From positions 1 through 46,744 of the forward strand of contig CAYGRM010000011.1 in NCBI GenBank assembly GCA_964352225.1: DNA of 46,744 bases. The letters run 5' to 3'. Positions within the stretch are counted from its first letter, which is position 1; the number at the start of each line of letters is the position of its first letter. The stretch is from CAJQQY01 sp964352225. Its GTDB lineage: Bacteria; Bacteroidota; Bacteroidia; Chitinophagales; Saprospiraceae. Below, in pieces: positions 35,438-43,419 of this stretch. A program made the translations under genes and the position numbers. The notes under the pieces were generated by a model. That model had not been told where the DNA came from. It searched no databases and saw nothing but the letters and a program-made list of their open reading frames with translations.

Positions 35438-36493
35438 ATGAAAAAAATATTACCTCTCCTTTTTACATTAATCTTTGTTTTCGAAAAAACAAATGCACAA
35501 GTTGGAGGCGATCACATTTATGAATTTCTCAACCTTTCCAATTCTGCAAGAGTTACTGGCTTAGCTGGAAATTTAATTACGGTAAAAGATGATGATGTTG
35601 CCTTGGCTTACTCTAATCCTGCTGTTCTTAATTCCGAAATGCATCAGGCACTTACTTTTAATTATAACTTTCATCTTTCAGATATTAGCAATGGATATTT
35701 TGGTTATGCACATCATTTGAAAAAACAAGACATAACCCTGCACGGAGGACTTCAATATATTTCTTATGGAACATTCGATTTGACTGATAACCTTGGAAAT
35801 GTCAATGGTCAGTTCAAAGCATCAGAGTATGCTTTGACGATGGGAGCAGGAAGACAATTATATGAAAACCTTTCTGTTGGTGCTAATTTAAAAATAATTA
35901 ATTCTCAATTTGAGTCGTATAATTCTTTTGGAGTGGCAACTGATTTTGCAGCTTATTATTCAGATTCAACAGGACGGTTTGGAGCAACTTTAGTTTTTAA
36001 AAATGTAGGGTTTCAACTCTCCGCCTATGAAGGAAAAAATCGAGAACCATTACCTTTTGATATTCAAATAGGCATTTCTCAAAGACTAAAACATTTACCT
36101 TTTCGATTTTCTTTTATTGGCCATAATCTACATCGCTGGAACATTACTTACGATGATCCTAATACCGTAGAATCTGTTTTTTTAATTGGCGACGGAGATC
36201 AAAATAGCGAAACTCCTTTCAAAGATTTCGCGGATAATTTTTTCCGTCACGTCATTTTTAATGGTGAATTTCTTTTTGGAAAAGGAGAAATTATGCGTTT
36301 ACGATTTGGGTATAATCACCTGATGAGAAGAGAACTTTCGGTAACTAATTTTAGAAGTAGATCAGGATTTTCTTTTGGAGTGGGAATGAAAATTAAACGG
36401 TTTAGGATTGATTATGGAAGAGGAATTCTTCATTTTGCGGGAGGACTAAATCATTTGAGTATTTCGACGAACTTGAAGGAATTTCGACGATAA
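35438..36493 (+). CDS. porQ: Type IX secretion system protein PorQ
   Basis: A 351-residue outer-membrane barrel protein with signal peptide (about 1-20, ending NAQ). It matches PorQ by length and by its opening (VGGDHIYEFLNLSNSARVTG, then LAGNLITVKDDDVALAYSNP), a PorV-like FadL-type fold. PorQ takes part in C-terminal-signal processing and surface attachment in the Bacteroidota type IX secretion system. The other T9SS genes are not in the window, as is normal for this scattered system. Its stop codon touches a palindromic repeat. Confidence 0.93.
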   Translation: MKKILPLLFTLIFVFEKTNAQVGGDHIYEFLNLSNSARVTGLAGNLITVKDDDVALAYSNPAVLNSEMHQALTFNYNFHLSDISNGYFGYAHHLKKQDITLHGGLQYISYGTFDLTDNLGNVNGQFKASEYALTMGAGRQLYENLSVGANLKIINSQFESYNSFGVATDFAAYYSDSTGRFGATLVFKNVGFQLSAYEGKNREPLPFDIQIGISQRLKHLPFRFSFIGHNLHRWNITYDDPNTVESVFLIGDGDQNSETPFKDFADNFFRHVIFNGEFLFGKGEIMRLRFGYNHLMRRELSVTNFRSRSGFSFGVGMKIKRFRIDYGRGILHFAGGLNHLSISTNLKEFRR

Positions 36494-36668
36494 ACCCCTG
36501 TCCCCTGAAGGGGAACGAAATATTTGAACTTTGTTTAAAGTATCGAATATTTGCTTTCAAATGGTATTGTATTTTTCACAAAAAGAAATTTCTAATTAAA
36601 TTAAAAGTATAATTCTCAAGTCTAAGAAAACCTCATATATATCGTTCCCCTTTAGGGGACAGGGGTTT
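36492..36668. repeat. Family C palindromic repeat, copy 1
   Basis: The 27-base arms (left begins AAACCCCTGTCCCCTGAAGG, right ends GGGGACAGGGGTTT) are inverted copies with about one mismatch. Each arm holds its own small palindrome (CCCCTGAAGGGG, CCCCTTTAGGGG). The element fills the space between the stop codons of porQ and the convergent glycosyltransferase gene. The interior is about 120 bases of AT-rich DNA. Confidence 0.85.
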
Positions 36669-37256
36669 TCAAGGCAACTCCCAACCATACTTTTCCCAAT
36701 CCTCCTCATAATCAATATCCGAAAGTTGCGGTAAAAAGAAACACCTTTTCTCCAAACTAGCCATCCGTAAAAGTGTTGTTGGAAAAACAGTTTCTGTACT
36801 CCATTCTATATTTTCAAAAACAGAAGGCTCAAACGAATTCATTCCCAACAAATAATATCCACCATCAAAAGTAGGCCCGATGACAAACGGATATTCATCT
36901 AATTTATCGAGTGCCATTTTTACAATCTCAGGAGTCAACGATGCACAGTCACTTCCGACAATAATTGCCTTTCCATTTTTTTCCAAAACTTCTTGAAAAG
37001 CATCAGACATCCGACTTCCCAAGTCTCCTTGCGATTGCACTTTTTTATTAAAAAAATCAGAAGACCACTCATCTTCATTTTCAACAAATGAACTATAAAA
37101 TAAAAATCGTTCGGCATCAACTGCTCGAACGACTTTTTGAGTATGTCCTAAAAGGGCTTGGTAAATTTTTAGCGCTTGATCATCTCCAACCGTTGCGGCT
37201 AAACGGGTTTTTACTTTTCCCTTTTCAATATTTTTTATAAAAATTATTATCGCCAT
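36669..37256 (-). CDS. DUF2064 / TIGR04282-type glycosyltransferase
   Basis: A 195-residue GT-A-like protein: MAIIIFIKNIEKGKVKTRLA at the N-terminus, then QSQGDLGSRMSDAFQEV, AIIVGSDCASLTPEIV and the GPTFDGGYYLLGM motif, ending with the acidic DIDYEEDWE. This set defines the family often labelled arsenosugar-biosynthesis glycosyltransferase. That role rests on genome context elsewhere, and no arsenic gene is present here. Function therefore stays open. It is the last gene of a minus-strand run behind tolC and an RND adaptor, separated from the latter by a repeat. Confidence 0.88.
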   Translation of the reverse strand: MAIIIFIKNIEKGKVKTRLAATVGDDQALKIYQALLGHTQKVVRAVDAERFLFYSSFVENEDEWSSDFFNKKVQSQGDLGSRMSDAFQEVLEKNGKAIIVGSDCASLTPEIVKMALDKLDEYPFVIGPTFDGGYYLLGMNSFEPSVFENIEWSTETVFPTTLLRMASLEKRCFFLPQLSDIDYEEDWEKYGWELP

Positions 37257-37268
37257 ATTTTTGATTTA

Positions 37269-37358
37269 AGTGATGAACTATGAGTAATAAGTGATGAGTT
37301 CTACTTGTTAAAACTCATCACTTATCACTCATAGTTTATCACTCATAGTTTATCACTC
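37269..37358. repeat. Family B palindromic repeat, copy 2
   Basis: The 32-base arms (AGTGATGAACTATGAGTAAT and its continuation; the right arm is the complement with about two mismatches) form a near-perfect hairpin. A 14-base unit (CATAGTTTATCACT) is then tandemly duplicated at the right end. It shares the GTGATGAG core with the copy near cutC. Confidence 0.8.
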
Positions 37359-37366
37359 CTTTTCCT

Positions 37367-38773
37367 TTACTTTGATTTCTTATCCTTCTTCTCTTTGTCT
37401 TCTAATCTGACTTGCATACCTGCTTTTAATTTTCTAGAAATGGCAGAATATGGCCCAGAAACTACATCGTCTCCTTCTTCTAAACCAGAAAGAATTTGAA
37501 TATTTTCATCATCTTGAATGCCTGTTTTAACTTCTACCATTTTTACGGTGTCCGCTGACATAACGAAAACTACTTCCTTGATTTCTTCATCTTCTTGCTT
37601 CTTTTCCTTCTCATCCTGGTCCTCGTCTTTTTCTTCCTCCCGAGTAGTAACAGATTGAATAGGTATACTCAAAACATCTTTTTGAGTATCTGTATTAATA
37701 TCAACTGAAGCAGACATACCTGGACGGAAAGGAAATTTTTTCCCTTTCTGAACGATATCTTTATAAGATTCAGGGGCTATTCTAATTTTTACAATAAAGT
37801 TAGTTACTTGGTCAGTATTCAATGAAATTGAAGTTCCTGTATTACTGGCTGAGTTAGCAATCTCCGTAACCGTTCCTGTAAATTTTCGATCCAAATATGC
37901 ATCTACCTCAATCTCGACCTCATCACCAACTGCCACTCGCAAAACATCATTTTCGCTGACATCAACTTGTACCTCCATGGAATTCAAATTAGCGATTCGC
38001 ATGATTTCAGTTCCCGACATTTGCGCTGTTCCAACCACGCGTTCTCCTTGCTCAATATTCAACTTAGAAACAATTCCTCCCATCGGCGCATAAATAGTTG
38101 TCCGCTTCAAACTTGTCGCCATTTCTTTCAGACTCGCCTGAGCACTTTTCACAGAAAATTCTGCGGCTCTTTTACTTTGCTCAGCTGATTCGACATTGGC
38201 TTCGGCAGTTTTCACATTAGCCTCAGTTGATCTAAAATTAGCCTGCAATTGTTTTAGCGCAGCCTCAGAATTTTCAAAATCAGCTTGCGAAATCACTCCT
38301 TCTTTATGCAATAAAACATTTCGATTATGAATATCACCTTGATTATCTAATTGAGATTTTATTTGTTCCAATTGCGCTCTTGCTTGAATCAATTGTGCTT
38401 GAGCTCTGGCAATTCCAGAGGCAGAGTTGGCCACTTGAGCCTTACTATTATTGACAGTTGCTTCCCCTCTTTCGACCATTGACTTATAAGTATCAGGGTC
38501 AACTTTACACAACAACTGTCCTGCGATAACTGAATCTCCTTCCTCCACAAAAAGTTCCACAATTTCTCCTGAGACATCAGAACTGATTTTTACTTCTGTT
38601 TCTGGAAAAACTTTTCCACTCGCTCCAACCATTTCTTTGATGGTTCTTTTGGAAACTTTTTCAACGGTAACCTCTTCCCCTTTAGGTTTACTTTGTCCTT
38701 TAAAATATACGAAGGCTATCAAAGCAAGAGTTGCAACTATTAAAATATAAATTAATGAATTGTTTTTTCGCAT
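37367..38773 (-). CDS. RND/HlyD-type efflux periplasmic adaptor
   Basis: A 468-residue membrane-fusion protein: an N-terminal anchor (SLIYILIVATLALIAFVYF), a biotinyl-lipoyl-like half (SSDVSGEIVELFVEEGDSV), and a long coiled-coil hairpin of about 120 residues rich in Ala/Gln/Glu. The second lipoyl half (IYAPMGGIVSKLNIEQGERV) and beta-barrel domains follow. An unusual acidic/basic insert (EEEKDEDQDEKEKKQEDEE) lies near residue 390, and the C-terminus is Lys rich. Adaptors link an inner-membrane pump to TolC. tolC is directly upstream, but no pump gene follows. Confidence 0.92.
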   Translation of the reverse strand: MRKNNSLIYILIVATLALIAFVYFKGQSKPKGEEVTVEKVSKRTIKEMVGASGKVFPETEVKISSDVSGEIVELFVEEGDSVIAGQLLCKVDPDTYKSMVERGEATVNNSKAQVANSASGIARAQAQLIQARAQLEQIKSQLDNQGDIHNRNVLLHKEGVISQADFENSEAALKQLQANFRSTEANVKTAEANVESAEQSKRAAEFSVKSAQASLKEMATSLKRTTIYAPMGGIVSKLNIEQGERVVGTAQMSGTEIMRIANLNSMEVQVDVSENDVLRVAVGDEVEIEVDAYLDRKFTGTVTEIANSASNTGTSISLNTDQVTNFIVKIRIAPESYKDIVQKGKKFPFRPGMSASVDINTDTQKDVLSIPIQSVTTREEEKDEDQDEKEKKQEDEEIKEVVFVMSADTVKMVEVKTGIQDDENIQILSGLEEGDDVVSGPYSAISRKLKAGMQVRLEDKEKKDKKSK

Positions 38774-38775
38774 GG

Positions 38776-38946
38776 TTTAACCCCTGTCCCCGGAAGGAAA
38801 CGTTTGATCTGGGTATTTTTTTGATTTAAAAATTATCTTCCAATGAAGATTTTGTTCTGTCCTGTTTTGAAAAATGTCAATTTGGTTTTTAATAAATTCC
38901 ACTTTATCGTTCCCCTTTTTATCCAGACACCTCTGCATAGGGAACA
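38776..38946. repeat. Family C palindromic repeat, copy 2 (degenerate)
   Basis: The left arm (TAACCCCTGTCCCC, then GGAAGGAAACG) matches copy 1. The right arm keeps TATCGTTCCCCTTTT and then diverges. It lies between tolC and the adaptor gene, inside what should be one operon. Confidence 0.7.
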
Positions 38947-38951
38947 GCAGT

Positions 38952-40403
38952 TTACCTCAATTGCAATTGTTTTCCTTGATAAAAATCTAGCACTTTTAAT
39001 TTAAAAAGGTAATCATATTTTGCAATAATCAAATCCACTTCTGCTTGATCTAAATTATTTTTAGCCGTAGCATATTCAAATGTGTTGATGGTTCCTAATT
39101 GAAATTGTTTTTCTGAATTTTGAAAAGCTGCATCAGATGCTTCTCTAGTTCGTTCGGAAGCAGCGAGTGTTCGTTTAGCAGCTCTGGCATTTGAAAGTGC
39201 CGTTTGAATATCGTTTTTAAGATTTTGCTTATTGATTTCGCTAGTATACTGAGTATTAATCATGTTCAGTTCTGCTTGATCCATAGCAATTCGAGCAGAG
39301 TGATTATTATAAATTGGGATGTTCAAACTAACTCCAATGCTTTGCCCAAAGTTTTCATTTAATTGAGTCACGTAAGGAGTATTTTCAAATCCAAATTGTA
39401 CATCAGGAAATAAAAATGTTACTGGAAGTATTGGTGTTGTAGGTGTTTCATCAATAAATCCAGGCACTTCAGCAAAACCATCCACCCTTGTTCCATCTGG
39501 TCTTTTTGCTCTTGTAGAAAAGTTAGTATTTAAGCCTGCAAAAGCGGATAATCTAGGTAATAAACTTGATCGTGCTATATCCTTACCAAGTGCTGCACTC
39601 TTTACCCTATTTTCATCTGCTTTAATAAATGGCTGATTTATCGTAGATATTTTATACAATTCATTTAAGTTCAAAGCATCAGGATTATCTTCTGCAGTAA
39701 TGACAATTGTACTTGGTTTCTCTAATTTTATAGTTTTACCTGGATCTAGTTGTAATAAATTCTTCAAGCTTAACAAGCCGGTTTCTACTGCATTTTCTTG
39801 GGCAATAATTGCTTGATCATTTCTAGCAATAGTTGCCAAAATCTCTAATCTATCATTTTGAGGTCTTGCCCCTGCTCGAATTAGTTTATCAACTTGATCT
39901 AATTGACTTTCTGAAAGCTCTTTTCTTTTTACTGCTGCATCAAGTTGTTCTTCTGCAAATAACACATTCAAATAAGATTGTGCTATCAGCAAACTAATAT
40001 CATTTTTTGTTTGAGCTAAATCATTCATCGCTGCTTGCAAATCATAACTTGCTTGCTTAATGGAGTTTTCGATTCGTCCACCATTATATAAGGTAACTCC
40101 CACATCTAAACTTAAACTATTTGTCCCAATAGAAAGAGAGTTAAAAGCATTTGTTACAGGGTCAATAGTTCGTCCAAATTGATAAGCTCCTCCGACTCTT
40201 CCATTCACATTTGGCAATCGATTATACTTACTTCCTCTCTCAGAAAGTTGATTATTTTTTACATTTATCTCTGCTCGCTTAATATTAATATTTTCTTCCA
40301 AAGCGTAACGAATACATTTTTCCAATGACCAGGTCTCTTGTGCAAAAACTCCATTGCACATCAAAATGCAAGCAAAAAAAGTTAAGGTTAAATTTTTATA
40401 CAT
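38952..40403 (-). CDS. TolC family outer-membrane efflux protein
   Basis: A 483-residue TolC-type protein with a signal peptide ending VFAQ. Two repeat halves carry the typical alpha-barrel helices: WSLEKCIRYALEENINIKRA and later YNNHSARIAMDQAELNMINT. An insert of about 50 residues (GTRVDGFAEVPGFIDETPTT) sits near residues 300-345. It forms the outer-membrane duct for export. It precedes the adaptor gene with 178 bases between, much of that a repeat. The promoter is not certain; a TTG and TATTTTTA pair lies upstream. Confidence 0.92.
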   Translation of the reverse strand: MYKNLTLTFFACILMCNGVFAQETWSLEKCIRYALEENINIKRAEINVKNNQLSERGSKYNRLPNVNGRVGGAYQFGRTIDPVTNAFNSLSIGTNSLSLDVGVTLYNGGRIENSIKQASYDLQAAMNDLAQTKNDISLLIAQSYLNVLFAEEQLDAAVKRKELSESQLDQVDKLIRAGARPQNDRLEILATIARNDQAIIAQENAVETGLLSLKNLLQLDPGKTIKLEKPSTIVITAEDNPDALNLNELYKISTINQPFIKADENRVKSAALGKDIARSSLLPRLSAFAGLNTNFSTRAKRPDGTRVDGFAEVPGFIDETPTTPILPVTFLFPDVQFGFENTPYVTQLNENFGQSIGVSLNIPIYNNHSARIAMDQAELNMINTQYTSEINKQNLKNDIQTALSNARAAKRTLAASERTREASDAAFQNSEKQFQLGTINTFEYATAKNNLDQAEVDLIIAKYDYLFKLKVLDFYQGKQLQLR

Positions 40404-40814
40404 AGCTAATTCAATTTAGTAAAGTGAAAGGTTTGAATTTGGTTGTAAAAATAATGATACAATAATAATTATGTCAATCTCTACCAACTAATTATTTATA
40501 TCAAACTTCTTTTTCGAGGGATAAACGATTCAAAAAATAATACCTAAGAAATTCTATGCTTTATCAAGCAAGTATCCTCTAAAACCAAAGGTCTTAGACT
40601 TTATTTTATTGCTAATCAATTCAAATTCGAATAATCTAAGTTTTATCTTTCTTATTTTTCTTCATTTGAGCAAAAAAAATATATAAAGTTGGTGAAATTT
40701 AATTCATTCTCACTTCTAAAAACAACCACCTTACAATTATTAAAGAAACACAGTCCGAAAGGATTATTTTAAAAAATCATTTGTCAGTTTGACAAATAGC
40801 ATGTTTTCGATACG

Positions 40815-40851
40815 GAGGGAGACAAAGTATGGATCGTCTCCCTCGTTTTTT
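40815..40851 (+). terminator. Orphan rho-independent terminator 1
   Basis: GAGGGAGAC pairs perfectly with GTCTCCCTC over a 12-base loop and runs into a T tract. No gene precedes it on the plus strand. Confidence 0.7.
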
Positions 40852-40970
40852 CTCTAATACTTTTTCAAAATATAAAATTGGTCATGGAGACTAAAACTAC
40901 CTCAATAAACCAAGTGAGGGATCATGGCTTAACGACTAAAATAAAGCAACTAAAACTATTGACAACCCTT

Positions 40971-41012
40971 ACTCCAGTTTTGAAAGGACACTTTTGAAAC
41001 TGGAGTTTTTTT
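40971..41012 (+). terminator. Orphan rho-independent terminator 2
   Basis: ACTCCAGTTT pairs with AAACTGGAGT (with extra inner pairs) and is followed by six Ts. It is about 120 bases beyond terminator 1, again without a gene. Confidence 0.7.
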
Positions 41013-41104
41013 ATCTGATTTTGGTTTCAATTTTAAATCCTTCTTTATCTTTCTTTTTTTAAAAAATCCTTTATTTATCTCAACTATTTTAAAGGTAAAA
41101 GCGT

Positions 41105-41112
41105 TATATTTG
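41105..41112 (+). promoter_or_regulatory. -7 box (TATATTTG) for iscSUA
   Basis: A perfect TAnnTTTG match 53 bases before the iscS ATG. The -33 element is not clear. Confidence 0.6.
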
Positions 41113-41165
41113 CGTACTTAAAGGTCTTTAGACTAAATCTAAATAAAGAAAAGAAAAATAACAAA

Positions 41166-42386
41166 ATGGATAAAAAACTCATCTACCTAGATAATAATGC
41201 AACAACTCCTTGTGATCCACGAGTTGTAGACGCAATGTTGCCTTATTTTTACCAGCATCCTGGAAATGCAGCAAGTAGAAATCACCCTTTTGGTTGGGCA
41301 GCTGAAGAAGCAGTTGATTATGCTCGAGAGCAAATTGCTAACTTAATTCATGCTGATCCAAAAGAAATTATTTTCACTTCTGGAGCTACTGAAGCGGACA
41401 ATTTAGCCTTGAAAGGTGTTTTTGAAATGTATAGTCGAAAAGGAAATCACATCATTACTGCTAAGACTGAACACAAAGCAGTCTTGGATGCTTGCCAGAA
41501 AATTGAGAAAATGGGTGGCGAGGTAACTTACCTTGATGTTGACTCCAAAGGTTTGGTAAACCTAGAAGAATTAGAAGCTGCGATCACAGATAAAACGATC
41601 TTAGTTTCTATCATGTGGGCAAATAACGAAACTGGTACAATTCAACCAATGAAAGCAATTGGTGATATTTGTGCAAAACACGGTGTTTTATTCATGAGTG
41701 ATGCGACTCAGGTAGTTGGAAAAATTCCAGTTAATCCAAAAGAAGTTGGTGTTCACTTGATGGCTTTTACAGGTCACAAAATGTACGGACCAAAAGGAGT
41801 TGGCGCCTTATTCGTGAATAGAAAAAACCCACGAGTTAAAGTTACTTCTCAGATGGACGGTGGTGGACATGAGCGTGGTATGCGTTCAGGTACATTAAAT
41901 GTTCCAGGTATCGTTGGATTTGGAAAAGCTGCTGAAATTGCAAGCAAAGAAATGGCGCAAGATGCAGAGCGATTAAGTAAATTGAGAGATAAATTACAAG
42001 CTGGTTTGATCGCTAACTTGGAAGAATGTTATGTGAATGGTAGCGAAGAAAATAGAATGCCTCACGTAACTAATATTTCATTCAAACATGTGGAAGGTGA
42101 AGGTTTGATGATGACATTTAACCAAAACATCGCAGTATCTTCAGGATCTGCTTGTACCTCTGCTTCATTGGAACCATCATACGTTTTGGTTGCTTTAGGA
42201 TTGGGGGATGATTTAGCACACTCTTCTATCCGATTCAGCTTAGGACGATTTACGACTGAAGAAGAAATTGATTACACTATCGATGCATTAACAAAAGGTG
42301 TAAATCACATGCGTGATTTAAGTCCAATTTGGGAAATGTACAAAGAAGGAGTCGATATCGATTCTATCGAATGGTCTGCACATTAA
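41166..42386 (+). CDS. iscS: Cysteine desulfurase
   Basis: A 406-residue class V aminotransferase-fold desulfurase starting MDKKLIYLDNNATTPCDPRV. Features are TSGATEADNLALKG, the PLP lysine Lys205 in AFTGHKMYGPKG, and the persulfide-carrying Cys330 in the long mobile loop SSGSACTSASLEPSYVL, which marks the IscS/NifS group (not SufS). It takes sulfur from cysteine for Fe-S clusters. It is the first gene of an isc cluster with iscU and iscA. No iscR precedes it. Confidence 0.96.
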   Translation: MDKKLIYLDNNATTPCDPRVVDAMLPYFYQHPGNAASRNHPFGWAAEEAVDYAREQIANLIHADPKEIIFTSGATEADNLALKGVFEMYSRKGNHIITAKTEHKAVLDACQKIEKMGGEVTYLDVDSKGLVNLEELEAAITDKTILVSIMWANNETGTIQPMKAIGDICAKHGVLFMSDATQVVGKIPVNPKEVGVHLMAFTGHKMYGPKGVGALFVNRKNPRVKVTSQMDGGGHERGMRSGTLNVPGIVGFGKAAEIASKEMAQDAERLSKLRDKLQAGLIANLEECYVNGSEENRMPHVTNISFKHVEGEGLMMTFNQNIAVSSGSACTSASLEPSYVLVALGLGDDLAHSSIRFSLGRFTTEEEIDYTIDALTKGVNHMRDLSPIWEMYKEGVDIDSIEWSAH

Positions 42387-42429
42387 GACAAAATATTTTT
42401 TCGAAAAAAATTTTAGTAAAAAAATAAAA

Positions 42430-42439
42430 NNNNNNNNNN
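42430..42439. other. Assembly gap (10 Ns)
   Basis: Ten unresolved bases lie in an A-rich stretch between iscS and iscU. The true distance may differ from that shown. Confidence 0.95.
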
Positions 42440-42445
42440 TATATC

Positions 42446-42865
42446 ATGGCTTATTCTGAAAAATTACTCGATCACTTCAAGCATCCTAAAAATGTAGGAA
42501 CACTTGACAAAAGCAAAAAAAATGTAGGAACTGGTTTGGTTGGTGCACCTGAATGTGGAGATGTGATGAGATTACAAATCGAAGTAGACGACGAAACTGG
42601 AATGATCAAAGATGCTAAATTCAAAACATTCGGTTGTGGATCTGCAATTGCTTCTTCTTCTTTAGCTACGGAGTGGTTAAAAGGAAAATCAATTGAAGAT
42701 GCATTAGCTATCGACAACATGGCAATCGTAGAAGAATTAGCATTGCCTCCAGTAAAAATACATTGCTCAGTTTTAGCAGAAGATGCAATTAAAGGTGCTA
42801 TCAAAGATTACCGTGAAAAAAACGGAATCGCAACGCCTGCTGAAGAAACTGCAAAATCTCACTAA
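42446..42865 (+). CDS. iscU: Fe-S cluster scaffold protein IscU
   Basis: A 139-residue scaffold with the three cluster cysteines Cys37 (GAPECGD, with the Asp39 that helps release), Cys64 (FGCGSAIASSS) and Cys107 (KIHCSVLAEDA). It also has the LPPVK motif (100-104) recognised by the HscA chaperone, although hscA/hscB are not in this window. It receives sulfur from IscS and builds 2Fe-2S clusters. An extra C-terminal tail (IATPAEETAKSH) is present. The start lies six bases after the gap. Confidence 0.96.
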   Translation: MAYSEKLLDHFKHPKNVGTLDKSKKNVGTGLVGAPECGDVMRLQIEVDDETGMIKDAKFKTFGCGSAIASSSLATEWLKGKSIEDALAIDNMAIVEELALPPVKIHCSVLAEDAIKGAIKDYREKNGIATPAEETAKSH

Positions 42866-42928
42866 TTAACCGTTGAGTAAATTAGCTTTTAAAAATAACT
42901 AATCACTCAATAACTAATTAACTTAATT

Positions 42929-43255
42929 ATGGTATTCGTAGCAGAAAGTGCAAAATCAAAAGTCGTAGAATTAATGAAAGATGAGAATCTTTCAGAAGAA
43001 TACTTTGTACGAGTAAGTGTAACAAGTGGTGGTTGCTCTGGTCTATCTTATAAAATGGATTTTGACAACGAGACGCATCCAAACGACCAAGTCTTTGAAG
43101 ACAATGGTGTTAAAGTAGTAACTGACTTAAAAAGCTTTTTATACTTATGCAACACAACGCTTGAATTTTCAGGTGGCTTGAATGGCAAAGGATTTTACTT
43201 TAATAATCCAAATGCCTCAAGAGAATGTGGTTGTGGAGAAAGTTTTGCTGTGTAA
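42929..43255 (+). CDS. iscA: Fe-S cluster assembly/carrier protein, IscA family
   Basis: A 108-residue A-type carrier with the three conserved cysteines: Cys36 (SGGCSGLSYKMDFD) and Cys100 and Cys102 in the C-terminal ECGCGESF motif. It passes clusters from IscU to client proteins. Distinguishing IscA from ErpA or SufA by sequence alone is unsafe; the gene order favours IscA. A strong terminator ends the operon. Confidence 0.92.
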   Translation: MVFVAESAKSKVVELMKDENLSEEYFVRVSVTSGGCSGLSYKMDFDNETHPNDQVFEDNGVKVVTDLKSFLYLCNTTLEFSGGLNGKGFYFNNPNASRECGCGESFAV

Positions 43256-43283
43256 GATTTTTTGTACTTAAAAAGAAAAGATT

Positions 43284-43321
43284 AGTCCTTCTAGCCCTTG
43301 CAGGTTAGAAGGACTTTTTTT
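43284..43321 (+). terminator. Terminator of the isc operon
   Basis: AGTCCTTCTA pairs with TAGAAGGACT around a 12-base loop and is followed by seven Ts. Confidence 0.88.
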
Positions 43322-43419
43322 ATTCCGTAAACCAATTCCAAAAGACAATAAACCTTCTTAACATTGTGCAACAACACCTCTTTTTTACGTTTCATAAAAG
43401 AGTATTGTGAACAATTTTT

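Larger units (their letters stand above)
40404..41165. other. Gene-free 760-base intergenic region with two terminator hairpins
   Basis: No credible protein is encoded on either strand. Besides the two hairpins listed separately there is a small palindrome (ATTTGTC/GACAAAT, about 40779-40797). The first part contains the leader of the divergent tolC gene; the last part has the isc promoter. Terminators without upstream genes suggest one or two small plus-strand transcripts. Confidence 0.45.

Noticed and set aside
36669..37256. Arsenosugar biosynthesis function for the DUF2064 glycosyltransferase
   Set aside because: No arsenic methyltransferase or radical SAM partner is nearby, so the family label does not support a specific pathway here.
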